Source of the DNA: NVTR01 sp036479015
GTDB lineage: Bacteria > Pseudomonadota > Alphaproteobacteria > Rhodobacterales > Rhodobacteraceae
DNA: 64,000 bases
NCBI GenBank assembly: GCA_036479015.1
Contig: JAZGFB010000047.1
Location: 62,001 to 126,000 of the forward strand
Direction of reading: 5' to 3'
This document shows, one piece after another, positions 48,540 to 57,738 of the stretch (the stretch's first letter is position 1; the number at the start of each line of letters is the position of its first letter). The notes under the pieces are model-generated. The model was not told the origin of the DNA. It did not search any database and saw only the letters and a list, made by a program, of their open reading frames with translations. The position numbers were made by a program, and so were the translations under genes.

Positions 48540-49109
48540 CTACGAAGGGTGCCTAAAATACCGCTCAGCCGGTAAATACCCGGCAAGCCGCCCGGCCAAG
48601 GACCATTCCCGTTCCAACGCGGTATCCCCAATCAACAACACCCCATCTGCGGGCAAATTTTCAGCCCCCAGGACGGACAAAATGTTTTGGCGGCTGTCGC
48701 GCCAGATATCATGATGTCCCGGGGCGGTCATCCAGACCATCGGACTGCTTGCGTTGGCAGCCGCCATTTCGGCTGGCGTCAGCGGTTTTGACACCAGTGC
48801 GATCCGGGCGCAATTTTCAATGCTGTTCAATTTTTCCAGCCGCTCCCCAGGCAACACCGGGCTGCTTTTATATGCCCTCAGGGCATTGCTGGAAAACAAA
48901 AAACCAATCACATCGCGCCCGGTACTGGCGCGCACCGATGCATAGGTGGTGTAATCCAGGCCAATTTCACGCGCCCGTTTCACCCGGCCGCGCAGTATTT
49001 CGATCGGCAGTGTTGATAATAAATCCCGGCGCGCCTTTGTCCAGCAATGTTTGCGCCAGCTTTGCCCCGGCTCAATCGTCGGGCCGCGATTGTGCCCGAT
49101 CTGGCTCAT
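48540..49109 (-). CDS. Conserved hypothetical protein of the rib cluster
   Basis: 189 residues starting MSQIGHNRGPTIEPGQSWRK, with a basic N-terminal region containing WTKARRDLLSTLPIEILRGR and a mixed C-terminal region (NILSVLGAENLPADGVLLIG). No signal peptide or membrane helix. I recognise no named family, but a gene of this kind between ribE and ribB is common in Rhodobacteraceae. Its ATG overlaps the ribE stop in ATGA. A link to riboflavin use is suggested only by position. Confidence 0.7.
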   Translation of the reverse strand: MSQIGHNRGPTIEPGQSWRKHCWTKARRDLLSTLPIEILRGRVKRAREIGLDYTTYASVRASTGRDVIGFLFSSNALRAYKSSPVLPGERLEKLNSIENCARIALVSKPLTPAEMAAANASSPMVWMTAPGHHDIWRDSRQNILSVLGAENLPADGVLLIGDTALEREWSLAGRLAGYLPAERYFRHPS

Positions 49110-49711
49110 GCTTGATAGTCTTGCAGCCGCGCCACATAGCGCGCCATGGTGTCAATTTCCAGGTTGACCACGTCACCAACACCCACATCACCCCAGGTCG
49201 TCACCACCTGGGTATGGGGGATCACATTAACCCCAAAATCCCGCCCATCTACATCATTCACCGTCAGCGAAACCCCATTAAGCGCAACCGAACCTTTGGG
49301 CGCAATGAACCGTGCCAGTGCATCCGGCGCACGCAGCACAATGCAGGTACTGTCACCTTCTGTTTCAAGTGAAAGCACAGTTGCAACCCCATCCACATGG
49401 CCCGATACAATATGGCCGCCCAGTTCATCCCCCACCTTAAGCGGGCGCTCCAGATTGATCCGTTTGCCCACCGGCCAGCCATTTTCACCGATATTAGATT
49501 TAGAAAGCGTTTCCGCGGATATTTCCGCATCGAACCAGCCCTGGGGTTCAGCCCCCAGCGCCACCACCGTCAGGCAAACCCCATCACAGGCGATTGATGC
49601 CCCGATATCAATGCCTTGCACGTCATAACCACAGCCAATCCGCGCCCGGATATCACCGCGTTTTTCCAATTCAAGAACGGTGCCAATATCTGTAACGATG
49701 CCAGTAAACAT
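49106..49711 (-). CDS. ribE: RibE, riboflavin synthase alpha chain
   Basis: Forms riboflavin from two lumazine molecules. 201 residues made of two tandem lumazine-binding barrels: MFTGIVTDIGTVLELEKRGD with IACDGVCLTVV, and GHIVSGHVDGVATVLSLETE with SVALNGVSLTVNDVDG. The MFTGIV start is universal in the family. First gene of the ribE-hyp-ribB-ribH-nusB minus-strand run. The upstream 166 bp (49712-49877) contain a perfect palindrome GCCCCAATTGGGGC (49743-49756) and face the divergent capsule gene. Confidence 0.96.
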   Translation of the reverse strand: MFTGIVTDIGTVLELEKRGDIRARIGCGYDVQGIDIGASIACDGVCLTVVALGAEPQGWFDAEISAETLSKSNIGENGWPVGKRINLERPLKVGDELGGHIVSGHVDGVATVLSLETEGDSTCIVLRAPDALARFIAPKGSVALNGVSLTVNDVDGRDFGVNVIPHTQVVTTWGDVGVGDVVNLEIDTMARYVARLQDYQA

Positions 49712-49877
49712 TGCCTATTTCCTTTGTTGTCACTGGCCTAACGCCCCAATTGGGGCAGCGCAAGATGGCCTGTGGTGTGAAATTGTCCCGCAATGCCACG
49801 TATTTCAAGGGTTATTCAACTTTACCGTGACAGAACTGACGTTTCAGGGCAATGCTGGCTAAAATATCGGAAAAATC

Positions 49878-51170
49878 GTGGCACATTCATCGGCAACAGG
49901 CAGACGATTTCTATTTTTGCAGGGCCCCCACGGGCCGTTTTTTAGCCGCCTTGGGAAAATGATCACCGCCACCGGTGCAACTGTGCATCGGGTTGGCTTT
50001 AACGCCGGTGATGCGTTTTTCTGGCGCGATCAGGACAGGTATATTGCCTTTAATGAACGGCCGGAAAATTGGCCCGGATTTCTAAATAATATTCTGGAAA
50101 ACCATGGCATTACAGACATTGTTCTATATGGCGACACCCGGCCAATTCACGCCAGTGCCGTGGTCGCGGCCAAACAACAGGGCCTGACAGTGCATGTCTT
50201 TGAAGAGGGGTATCTGCGCCCATTCTGGATCACCTATGAGCGGGGTGGCTCGAACGGGCATTCCAGGTTAATGGACATGTCCGTGGCCCAGATGCGGGAA
50301 AACCTGTCGGGCACCCAAGCTGAGGCAGTACAGGCGCCCGACCATTGGGGTGACATGCGAGAACATATTTTCTACGGTGCACTGTACCACTGGTTCGTCA
50401 TGTTCAGAAATCGCAAATACAGCCATTTCAGACCCCACCGGTCAATTCCTGTATCCCAAGAATTCCAATTATACATCAAACGATTGGCAATGATGCCCGG
50501 CCATTGGCTGGGGCGGTTGCGGGCCACACGGAAAATTAAACGTGGCGGCTTTCCCTACCATCTGGCGCTGTTGCAGCTGGAACATGATGCCAGTTTTCAG
50601 AATTATTCAACATTTGCCAGCATGACCGATTTTTTGCGCCTGGTGATCCAGGAATTTGACCGCGGCGCGCCGCGTCACCACCACCTGGTTTTCAAGGCCC
50701 ACCCGCTGGAAGATGGCCGGGTGCCCTTGCAGCGTGACATGGGCGCGCTGGCCCGTGAATTTCAGGTGGCTGAGCGGGTGCATTTCGTGCGTGGCGGCAA
50801 ACTGGCCGGGCTGTTGGACGGCGCCCGCTCAGCGGTTGCGATCAATTCAACATCGGCCCAGCAGGCCCTATGGCGCGGATTACCGCTTAGGGCATTTGGC
50901 GATGCGGTCTATTCGAAACCTGAATTTGTGTCACAGCAACCCCTGGCCGAATTTTTCAGTGATCCGGCCCGCCCCGATGTGGCAGCCTACCGTGACTTTC
51001 GCCAGTATTTGCTGACCACATCGCAGGTTGCGGGGGGCTATTACGCTGCACGCTCGCGGCGCCAGTTGCTGCGAAACATCGTTGATATGATGCTGGCCAA
51101 AGCTGACCCATATGACGCATTACCGTCCAAAACAGCGGCCCATGCGCAACAGTTAGTGGTCATTAAATAG
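49878..51170 (+). CDS. kpsS: KpsS-like beta-Kdo transferase for capsule linker
   Basis: 430 residues of the capsule polysaccharide biosynthesis family. KpsS adds the first Kdo to lyso-phosphatidylglycerol for ABC-dependent capsules. Characteristic segments are FLQGPHGPFFSRLGKMITAT at the N-terminus, VHVFEEGYLRPFWITYERGG, HLVFKAHPLEDGR and AINSTSAQQALWRGLP. GTG at 49878 is taken as the start; an upstream ribosome site is weak, so the start is uncertain. Divergent from ribE. First of three capsule genes. Confidence 0.86.
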   Translation: MAHSSATGRRFLFLQGPHGPFFSRLGKMITATGATVHRVGFNAGDAFFWRDQDRYIAFNERPENWPGFLNNILENHGITDIVLYGDTRPIHASAVVAAKQQGLTVHVFEEGYLRPFWITYERGGSNGHSRLMDMSVAQMRENLSGTQAEAVQAPDHWGDMREHIFYGALYHWFVMFRNRKYSHFRPHRSIPVSQEFQLYIKRLAMMPGHWLGRLRATRKIKRGGFPYHLALLQLEHDASFQNYSTFASMTDFLRLVIQEFDRGAPRHHHLVFKAHPLEDGRVPLQRDMGALAREFQVAERVHFVRGGKLAGLLDGARSAVAINSTSAQQALWRGLPLRAFGDAVYSKPEFVSQQPLAEFFSDPARPDVAAYRDFRQYLLTTSQVAGGYYAARSRRQLLRNIVDMMLAKADPYDALPSKTAAHAQQLVVIK

Positions 51171-51275
51171 CCCAAATTATCACGATGACTGGCATTTCAA
51201 CGCAAACCCTGTAGATTCAGGGAAAATAATAAAACACGTTTGTAGGCAGAGTTTCAGGTCGAGGAGACCCGTACA

Positions 51276-52415
51276 GTGAATATCCAAAAATCGCGCAATT
51301 GGCGGTTGGCTGCGCTATTGGTGCTGGCCACCACCGTAACAGCTTGTGGCTTGCCCAGATCAGGGCCCAACAAGCGTGAAATTTTCTCGGGCTCAGTCCA
51401 AAAACAGGGCGATGCCTTTATCATCGAAGTGAACGACCGCGTCACCCAGGCCACCGCGACAGTTCCGGCCTTTGGTTTTGCGCCAGCCTTTATCAACGCC
51501 GCACAGGTTGGCTCTGACACCATCAGCGCCGGTGACACATTGGGCCTGACGATCTGGGAAAACGTCGATGACGGCCTGCTTTCTGTTGCCGGTGCCGGCG
51601 CGACCGTGCTGGAACAGGTGCAGGTTGACGGTTCTGGCTTTATCTTCGTGCCCTACGCCGGACGCATCCGCGCCGCGGGCAATACCCCCGAAGCAATCCG
51701 CCGGATCATCACTGAAAAGCTGAAAGATCAGACACCTGATCCCCAGGTCATGGTGCGCCGCTTGGCAGGTGACGGGGCGACCATATCAATTACCGGCTCA
51801 GTCGGCGGTCAGGGCATCTACCCGATCGAACGCCCCACCCGCACCCTTACGGCCATGCTGGCCCGCGCCGGTGGCGTGACCATTGAACCAGAAATCACCC
51901 AGGTCACCGTGTTTCGCGGCAACCAGCAGGGTAAAATCTGGTTTCAAGATCTCTACAAAAATGCAGACTTTGACATCGCCCTGCGCTCCGGTGACCGAAT
52001 ATTGGTTGAGGAAGACACCCGCGCCTTCACCGCCCTTGGTGCCACTGGCCGCCAAAATCGCGTGCCCTTTACCGCCCAGGCGCTGTCCGCAATAGAAGCC
52101 ATCGCCCAGGTTGGCGGGTTAAACACCGCAAATGCCGATCCCACCGGGGTATTCGTGTTCCGCAATGAAAGCGAAGACATTTCAAACCAAGTCCTGGGCC
52201 GCACCGACCTGATCGGCGCACAGCGCATGGTTTATGTGCTGAACCTTACCGAGCCCAACGGCGTGTTTACGGCCCGTGATTTTGTGATCCGCGACGGCGA
52301 CACAGTCTATGTGACCGAAGCCCCCTTCGTGCAGTGGACAAAAACCCTTAATGCCCTGACCGGCACATTGGGCTCAGCCGCAGGCATCAGCAACCTGGCA
52401 AATGTTGCCAACTGA
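51276..52415 (+). CDS. Outer-membrane polysaccharide export lipoprotein (Wza/KpsD-like)
   Basis: 379-residue lipoprotein (lipobox VTAC, Cys24) with a poly-export domain (AGDTLGLTIWENVDDGLLSV, GFIFVPYAGRIRAAGNTPEA) followed by SLBB-type domains (SITGSVGGQGIYPIERPTRT, ALSAIEAIAQVGGLN). It would form the outer-membrane channel for capsule. GTG start at 51276 is supported by GAGGAG about 12 bases upstream. Lies between kpsS- and kpsC-like genes. Inner-membrane KpsMT/KpsE genes are not in the window. Confidence 0.88.
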   Translation: MNIQKSRNWRLAALLVLATTVTACGLPRSGPNKREIFSGSVQKQGDAFIIEVNDRVTQATATVPAFGFAPAFINAAQVGSDTISAGDTLGLTIWENVDDGLLSVAGAGATVLEQVQVDGSGFIFVPYAGRIRAAGNTPEAIRRIITEKLKDQTPDPQVMVRRLAGDGATISITGSVGGQGIYPIERPTRTLTAMLARAGGVTIEPEITQVTVFRGNQQGKIWFQDLYKNADFDIALRSGDRILVEEDTRAFTALGATGRQNRVPFTAQALSAIEAIAQVGGLNTANADPTGVFVFRNESEDISNQVLGRTDLIGAQRMVYVLNLTEPNGVFTARDFVIRDGDTVYVTEAPFVQWTKTLNALTGTLGSAAGISNLANVAN

Positions 52416-52418
52416 TAT

Positions 52419-54461
52419 ATGCCTAAAAAAACACCTAAATCAGCCGCCGCGGGCACCAATCCGCGGCGGCTTTTTGTCTTTAATGGCGGCTTTTTAACCC
52501 AGGTCCGCGTGCGCCGAATACTGGAACTGTCCGGCTGGAACATACAACTGGGCAAACCCGACGCTGATGACTGGGTTGGCGTCTGGGGCAAAAGCCCTAC
52601 CTCACCACGCGGCCAAGCCGTGGCCGATCACACCGACGCCACCCTGCTGCACGTGGAAGACAGCTTTTTGCGCTCACTGCATCCGGGGCGTACCAAACAG
52701 CCGCCCATTGGCCTGAACCTTGACCAAACCGGCCTGCATTTTGACAGCTCAAAACCCAGCGACCTTGAAACACTTTTGACGACCCACCGCCTTGATGACA
52801 CCGCCCTGCTGAACCGGGCCCGCAATGCCTCTGACCGCCTGCGCCGCGCCCACCTGTCCAAATACAATGCCTTTCATCCAGACGTAAAATTGCCCGCCGC
52901 ACCCTACGTACTGGTGATTGACCAAACCCGCGGTGACGCTTCAATTGAACACGGCGGCGCCAATGCCGCGACATTTGCCGAAATGCTGGTTTTCGCCCAA
53001 ACCGAACACCCCGGCAACCGCATCATCATTAAAGGCCACCCCGAAACCGCAGCCGGGTATCGCGACGGGCATTTTGGCCCCGAAAATGAAAATGACCGCA
53101 TCACCTATCTGGCCGACCCCGTTAGCCCATGGGCGCTGCTTGAAGGCGCAATCGCTGTCTATACCGTATCTTCGCAATTGGGGTTCGAAGCCATCCAGGC
53201 CGGCCATCGCCCCCGTGTGTTTGGCCAACCATTTTATGCCGGCTGGGGCCTGACGGCGGATGAATACCCGGTGGCACGGCGCGAACGCAAACTGACACGC
53301 CATCAGCTGTTTGCCGCCGCCATGATCCTGTATCCCACATGGTATGACCCGTACCATGACCGGCTGTGCGACCTTGAAAGCGCCATTGATGCAATGCAAG
53401 CAGACGCTCGCAGCTGGCGTGAAGATCACGCGGGCTATGTGGCCTGCGGCATGCGCCGCTGGAAGCACCGCCACCTAAATCAATTCTTTGGCCACACCAC
53501 GCCAATTACCTATGCCAAATCCGCCAGTGAATCTGTTCACAAAGCCCATAAAACAGGGCAAAAACTAATGGTTTGGGCCAGGTTTGCTACCACCGTACCC
53601 GACACTAACGGGGCAGATCTGATCCGTATCGAAGACGGTTTCTTGCGTTCGCGCGGCCTTGGCGCACGGCTGGTGCCCCCCCTGTCCCTGGTGGCTGATG
53701 ACCTGGGAATTTACTATGACCCGAACCAAGAAAGCCGCCTGGAACGCCTGATCGCAGCCGCACCCACCTTGCCAGACTATGAAATACACCGTGCTGAACG
53801 CCTGATCGCACGGCTTAATAAATCTGGCCTGTCAAAATACAACCTACCGGCCAAACCCCTGCCCGACCTGCCCAAGGGTTATAAAATTCTGGTTCCTGGT
53901 CAGGTGGAAGATGACGCTTCCGTGCTGCAAGGCTGTGGTGAACTTCGTAGTAATCTGGCGCTACTGGCCCAGACCCGGGCGCAAAACCCCAACGCCATCA
54001 TCATTTACAAACCCCACCCTGACGTGGTTGCAGGCCTGCGCAAAGGCGCGCTTGATCCGGCAGATGTTCAGCAACACGCAGATCTGCTGCTGGGGTGTGC
54101 CGACCCAATCGCCCTGATAGATGCCGTTGATGCGGTCTGGACGCTCACCTCAACCCTTGGTTTTGAAGCCCTGATCCGGGGCAAAAGCGTCACCTGTTTG
54201 GGCCAGCCGTTTTATTCTGGCTGGGGTCTGACGGATGACCACTTGCAGGTCCAGATCAGACGCAAGGCCAAACCATCCCTGCCCGCTCTGGTGCATGCCT
54301 GTCTGATCGGCTATCCGCGCTATCTGGACCCGGTCACCAGCCTGCCCTGCTCGGTTGAAATTGCGCTGGACCGCTTGGAAAGCGACGCCGGCCCAACGCG
54401 TTCTAAATGGCACTCGACCCTGGCAAAACTACAGTCATTTTTTCCGCTTTGGCGGCGCTAA
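52419..54461 (+). CDS. kpsC: KpsC-like dual beta-Kdo transferase
   Basis: 680 residues made of two related halves, as in KpsC, which lengthens the poly-Kdo linker. The duplication is visible in matching motifs: VEDSFLRSLHPG (79-90) and IEDGFLRSRGLGA (about 404-416); KYNAFHPDVKLP and KYNLPAKPLP; HPETAAGYRDG and HPDVVAGLRKGAL; GQPFYAGWGLT (near 270) and GQPFYSGWGLT (near 595). Starts 3 bp after the export gene. Stop overlaps the convergent ribD stop in CTAA. Confidence 0.9.
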   Translation: MPKKTPKSAAAGTNPRRLFVFNGGFLTQVRVRRILELSGWNIQLGKPDADDWVGVWGKSPTSPRGQAVADHTDATLLHVEDSFLRSLHPGRTKQPPIGLNLDQTGLHFDSSKPSDLETLLTTHRLDDTALLNRARNASDRLRRAHLSKYNAFHPDVKLPAAPYVLVIDQTRGDASIEHGGANAATFAEMLVFAQTEHPGNRIIIKGHPETAAGYRDGHFGPENENDRITYLADPVSPWALLEGAIAVYTVSSQLGFEAIQAGHRPRVFGQPFYAGWGLTADEYPVARRERKLTRHQLFAAAMILYPTWYDPYHDRLCDLESAIDAMQADARSWREDHAGYVACGMRRWKHRHLNQFFGHTTPITYAKSASESVHKAHKTGQKLMVWARFATTVPDTNGADLIRIEDGFLRSRGLGARLVPPLSLVADDLGIYYDPNQESRLERLIAAAPTLPDYEIHRAERLIARLNKSGLSKYNLPAKPLPDLPKGYKILVPGQVEDDASVLQGCGELRSNLALLAQTRAQNPNAIIIYKPHPDVVAGLRKGALDPADVQQHADLLLGCADPIALIDAVDAVWTLTSTLGFEALIRGKSVTCLGQPFYSGWGLTDDHLQVQIRRKAKPSLPALVHACLIGYPRYLDPVTSLPCSVEIALDRLESDAGPTRSKWHSTLAKLQSFFPLWRR

Positions 54462-55558
54462 GCCCGTCGTCTCCAGCGGCTCATAACATCTGGTCCCACC
54501 GGAACTGTCTCAACCAGATCAAAGCGTTGCGCGGCTGCCAGATGCGCCAATCCCAGTGGCGCAATCGCCGCCAACCCGTCCGCGCCCAGCCCCAACCCGG
54601 CGGTGAAATTCACCAGCTCATCCACCAAATCTGCCCGCAAAAGTGACGCCGCCATGGCACCGCCCCCTTCACAGTAAACCCGTGTCAGCCCGGCCCCAGC
54701 CAGTGCCGTCAATGCCTGCGCCGGGTCAATCTGGCGGTCCGCACCACAGCCTACTGGCAGCAATTTCGCCCCCAGACCCCGCCACAGATCACATAGCGTC
54801 GCGTCCGCCCCTTCAGCATGTACAATCCAAAGTGGCACCTGTTGCGCGCTTGCTGCCAATTGCCCCTGAAGCGGCAGATCCAACTGGCGTGACCACACCA
54901 CCCGCACCGGCTGGCGTGCAATACCCAGACCACGTACCGTCAAGCTGGGGTCATCCTTGCGTGCTGTGCCGCCACCGACCATAACCGCGTCATGGCGCGC
55001 GCGTTGGGCATGTACCAAACGGCGCGCAATCGGCCCGGTAATCCACTGACTTTCGCCGCTTGCCGTGGCAATACGCCCGTCAAAACTGCTGGCTAATTTG
55101 AGCGTTACCATGGGGCGGCCGCTTTTTATTTTCTTAATAAAACCAGCATGTTGCTCGCTGGTCTCGTGCGAACACGTGCCAACTTCAACCTCAATTCCAG
55201 CGTTCCGTAACAGTGCAACGCCCTGCCCGTTCACCCGTGGGTCAGGGTCCAGCATCGCCACCACAACGCGCGCCACCCCGGCCTTGATCAACGCCGCCGC
55301 ACAGGGCGGCGTTTGCCCGGTATGGCTGCATGGTTCCAATGTCACATATACCGTCGCGCCGCGGGCGCGGTCCCCGGCCTGGGCCAGCGCCATCACTTCA
55401 CCATGGGGCCGCCCCCCATCCTGGGTCCAGCCCCGGCCAACGATCTGGCCATCCTTAACAATAACACAGCCCACAGACGGGTTCGGCCAAACCCGGCCCA
55501 ACCCACGCGAACCCACCGCCAAAGCCTGGCGCATATGGGTGGCGTCAGCGTCGCTCAC
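54458..55558 (-). CDS. ribD: RibD, riboflavin deaminase/reductase
   Basis: Bifunctional enzyme for the second and third steps of riboflavin synthesis. 366 residues: N-terminal zinc deaminase (PHGEVMALA; LEPCSHTGQTPPC) and C-terminal reductase (PMVTLKLASSFDGRIATASG, VYCEGGGAMAASLLR). The start is GTG at 55558, overlapping the nrdR stop in GTGA, so it is coupled to nrdR. It is separated from ribE by the capsule module, although in many relatives the two are adjacent. Confidence 0.95.
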   Translation of the reverse strand: MSDADATHMRQALAVGSRGLGRVWPNPSVGCVIVKDGQIVGRGWTQDGGRPHGEVMALAQAGDRARGATVYVTLEPCSHTGQTPPCAAALIKAGVARVVVAMLDPDPRVNGQGVALLRNAGIEVEVGTCSHETSEQHAGFIKKIKSGRPMVTLKLASSFDGRIATASGESQWITGPIARRLVHAQRARHDAVMVGGGTARKDDPSLTVRGLGIARQPVRVVWSRQLDLPLQGQLAASAQQVPLWIVHAEGADATLCDLWRGLGAKLLPVGCGADRQIDPAQALTALAGAGLTRVYCEGGGAMAASLLRADLVDELVNFTAGLGLGADGLAAIAPLGLAHLAAAQRFDLVETVPVGPDVMSRWRRRA

Positions 55559-56022
55559 TCGATTTCAGAGACTGGTGGTCGCAATTCGGAAACGAATTTA
55601 TCAAAATCATCCGCTTCCTGAAAATTCTTGTAAACACTGGCAAACCGTACATAAGCCACCGTATCAATCCGCGCCAGACTTTCCATCACGATCTCACCGA
55701 TAGCCTTTGAGCCAATATCAGTGTCCCCCGAGCTTTCCAGCCGCCTCACAACACCAGATATCATCTGATCCATCCGCTCATGTTCCACCGGGCGCTTTTG
55801 CAGCGCAATCCGGATCGACCGCTCCAGCTTATCGCGGTCAAACGCTTCGCGCCGACCATTGGATTTAATCACCACCAGATCACGCAACTGGACCCGTTCA
55901 TAGGTGGTGAACCGACCATCACAGCCCGGACAAAACCGTCGCCGCCTGATCGCCACATGGTCATCAGCCGGCCGACTGTCTTTCACTTGCGTCTCTAGAT
56001 TTCCACAAAACGGACAGCGCAT
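55555..56022 (-). CDS. nrdR: NrdR, ribonucleotide reductase repressor
   Basis: 155 residues: zinc ribbon MRCPFCGN...FCPGCDGRFTTYERV and ATP-cone domain (VIKSNGRREAFDRDKLERSI). NrdR binds dATP/ATP and represses nrd genes. ATG 56022 gives the universal MRCPFC start; the frame continues upstream without the family. The nrdR-ribD pair is widely conserved. Confidence 0.96.
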   Translation of the reverse strand: MRCPFCGNLETQVKDSRPADDHVAIRRRRFCPGCDGRFTTYERVQLRDLVVIKSNGRREAFDRDKLERSIRIALQKRPVEHERMDQMISGVVRRLESSGDTDIGSKAIGEIVMESLARIDTVAYVRFASVYKNFQEADDFDKFVSELRPPVSEIE

Positions 56023-56305
56023 CACTGTTCCCCTTATCCTCTGCCTATTGGGTGTAATCCCCAACTTATCCACAGGGACTATAGGCGCGCTCCAAAGGAT
56101 TGGGTAGAGGGCAATTGCCACCCCAACATACAGCTATTGCAAATGCGCCACGGCAGCGCCGCCAACCAGGGAACAGGTATTGGGCAATCAGAAATGCCCC
56201 GCACACGTCCAAGCCACCCCAATTAACCAAAAACATCTAAACTTATAGAAAAAATTGTCGAAACCTCTATTAAAAATTTCGCTGTTTGGGGAAACGGGGT
56301 AATCA

Positions 56306-57040
56306 GTGAAAAAGTTTGTGGGTAAATGTGTTGCGGGGGTAGCTATGGGGATCTCATCGCCAGTGCTAGGGCAAGACCGCCCGTTTATGGATAAATTCAA
56401 ATCCTCCAAAAACTGGTACGTCGCCGAATATGATTTTGACCATGCGTCCTTTGATACGGATTGGCGCAAGGGGGCCGCGCGCTTTCAAAACGGCCTCCAC
56501 CTTCACCTAGAACCCCATAAAGGCGGCAGCAATCAGTTTTCCAGCGGCTCAATCCGACGCCACGAAACAACCGGCTATGGGCGCTACTCTGTCACCATGC
56601 AGGCGGCCAAAGGTGATGGCATGGTCAATGGTTTTTTCACCTATACAGGCCCCTATTACGGCACAGTCCATGATGAAATTGATATTGAAATTCTCGGCAA
56701 AGACCCAACCAAATTGCAGGCCGGGTGGTTTGCCGATGGGGATCACAAAAACAAACTGATAGACCTTGGGTTTGACGCCAGCACATGCGTCCATACCTAT
56801 AGTTTTGAATGGCTGCCCGGCGGCATTCGTTGGTATGTTGGCAACCAGCTTATTTTTTCCCATGACGCCGATGATGGCCACATCCCCCATACGGCGGGCC
56901 ATCTGTTCGTAAACCTGTGGGCAGCGGATCGCAAAATTTCCAATTGGGCTGGCCATGCCGACCCCCGCGCCACCGCCGACATGTATGTTGATACCGTGAC
57001 CTTCACACCCCTGGCCGACCTGCCGGTGCCGTCCAGTTAA
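56306..57040 (+). CDS. Secreted GH16 family beta-glycanase
   Basis: 244 residues with a signal peptide (cleavage near SPVLGQ, about 23). The GH16 active site is HDEIDIEILG: nucleophile E124, D126 and acid/base E128, with the surrounding jellyroll strands (SGSIRRHETTGYGRYSVTMQ; YSFEWLPGGIRWYVGNQLIF). Close relatives include ExoK/ExsH-type succinoglycan depolymerases and licheninases. GTG start at 56306 with GGGG upstream. It may process the cell's own exopolysaccharide or beta-glucans in algae. Confidence 0.88.
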   Translation: MKKFVGKCVAGVAMGISSPVLGQDRPFMDKFKSSKNWYVAEYDFDHASFDTDWRKGAARFQNGLHLHLEPHKGGSNQFSSGSIRRHETTGYGRYSVTMQAAKGDGMVNGFFTYTGPYYGTVHDEIDIEILGKDPTKLQAGWFADGDHKNKLIDLGFDASTCVHTYSFEWLPGGIRWYVGNQLIFSHDADDGHIPHTAGHLFVNLWAADRKISNWAGHADPRATADMYVDTVTFTPLADLPVPSS

Positions 57041-57123
57041 CGCACCCCGTGCAAATCACCCAATTTTAGCGCGTGGATTTTTGTACAGTCTTTAAAGTAA
57101 GGGGGGATAGTCAATGTGGTGCA

Positions 57124-57378
57124 TCAATAGTGAAACCGGCATTGCACAAAATAGACCATACCTTTGCCGACCCGATAAATCAGCCTGTGCTCCCGGGTTA
57201 ACCGGCGCGACCAGTAACCGGAAAAATTTGCTTTCAACTGCTCTGGTTTTCCAGTGCCTTCATAGGGGTGGCGCTGGCACTCTGTGATCAAAGCATTAAG
57301 CTTTCGGGCAACAGATTTGTCGTGTTTTTGCCAATAAAGGTAATCGTCCCAGGCGTCCGGGTCGAAACTAACTTTCAT
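57124..57378 (-). CDS. yoeB: YoeB-type toxin (ribosome-dependent mRNA interferase)
   Basis: 84 residues, the normal YoeB length, with conserved segments VSFDPDAWDDYLYWQKHD, GKPEQLKANFSGYWSRRLTR and the C-terminal RFHY whose His is catalytic. EHRLIYRV gives the RelE/YoeB core. The start overlaps the antitoxin stop in ATGA, as usual. Probably cleaves mRNA in the ribosomal A site when free of antitoxin. Confidence 0.94.
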   Translation of the reverse strand: MKVSFDPDAWDDYLYWQKHDKSVARKLNALITECQRHPYEGTGKPEQLKANFSGYWSRRLTREHRLIYRVGKGMVYFVQCRFHY

Positions 57379-57629
57379 TCGTCGATCAATTCCCGCTCAA
57401 ACGATATACCCTGTTTATCGCGCTCAATGGCTTGGCTCAGACGGGCAGCGTTTGCCGGGCTCGACATCAGATGCAGCGTCGCATCAATTTCATCGTAGTC
57501 CTCAAGTGAAATCATCACCACCGGCTTACCGCCGCTACGAGTCACCATCAGCGGTTCATGGTCATCGATCACCTGATCCATCAGGCTGGACAGATTAGAG
57601 CGCAGGTCAGTGGAAGATGTATGTTTCAT
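57375..57629 (-). CDS. yefM: YefM-type antitoxin
   Basis: 84 residues of the Phd/YefM fold (SSTDLRSNLSSLMDQVIDDH; PLMVTRSGGKPVVMISLEDY). C-terminal helix neutralises YoeB. ATG 57629 is preferred; an in-frame ATG at 57650 lies inside the operator. First gene of the pair, autoregulated through the palindrome upstream. Confidence 0.93.
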   Translation of the reverse strand: MKHTSSTDLRSNLSSLMDQVIDDHEPLMVTRSGGKPVVMISLEDYDEIDATLHLMSSPANAARLSQAIERDKQGISFERELIDE

Positions 57630-57633
57630 GGCG

Positions 57634-57656
57634 TGTATGTACGTGATCATGTACGG
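57634..57656. promoter_or_regulatory. Operator of the yefM-yoeB pair
   Basis: GTACGTGATCATGTAC (57639-57654) is a near-perfect palindrome centred on TGATCA with GTAC on each side, directly before the yefM start. It resembles the TGTACA-type palindromes bound by YefM. Confidence 0.65.
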
Positions 57657-57738
57657 GCTGTCAAGATGGGCGAACGGGGATGATGTGCTGAAAGCGCACC
57701 CTACGGTGTGCTAAACTTATAACGGATGATAGAATTAT

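Noticed and set aside
48416..49877. FMN riboswitch upstream of ribB or ribE
   Set aside because: Neither gap contains the conserved RFN-element sequence blocks; only simple hairpins and the dispersed repeat are present.
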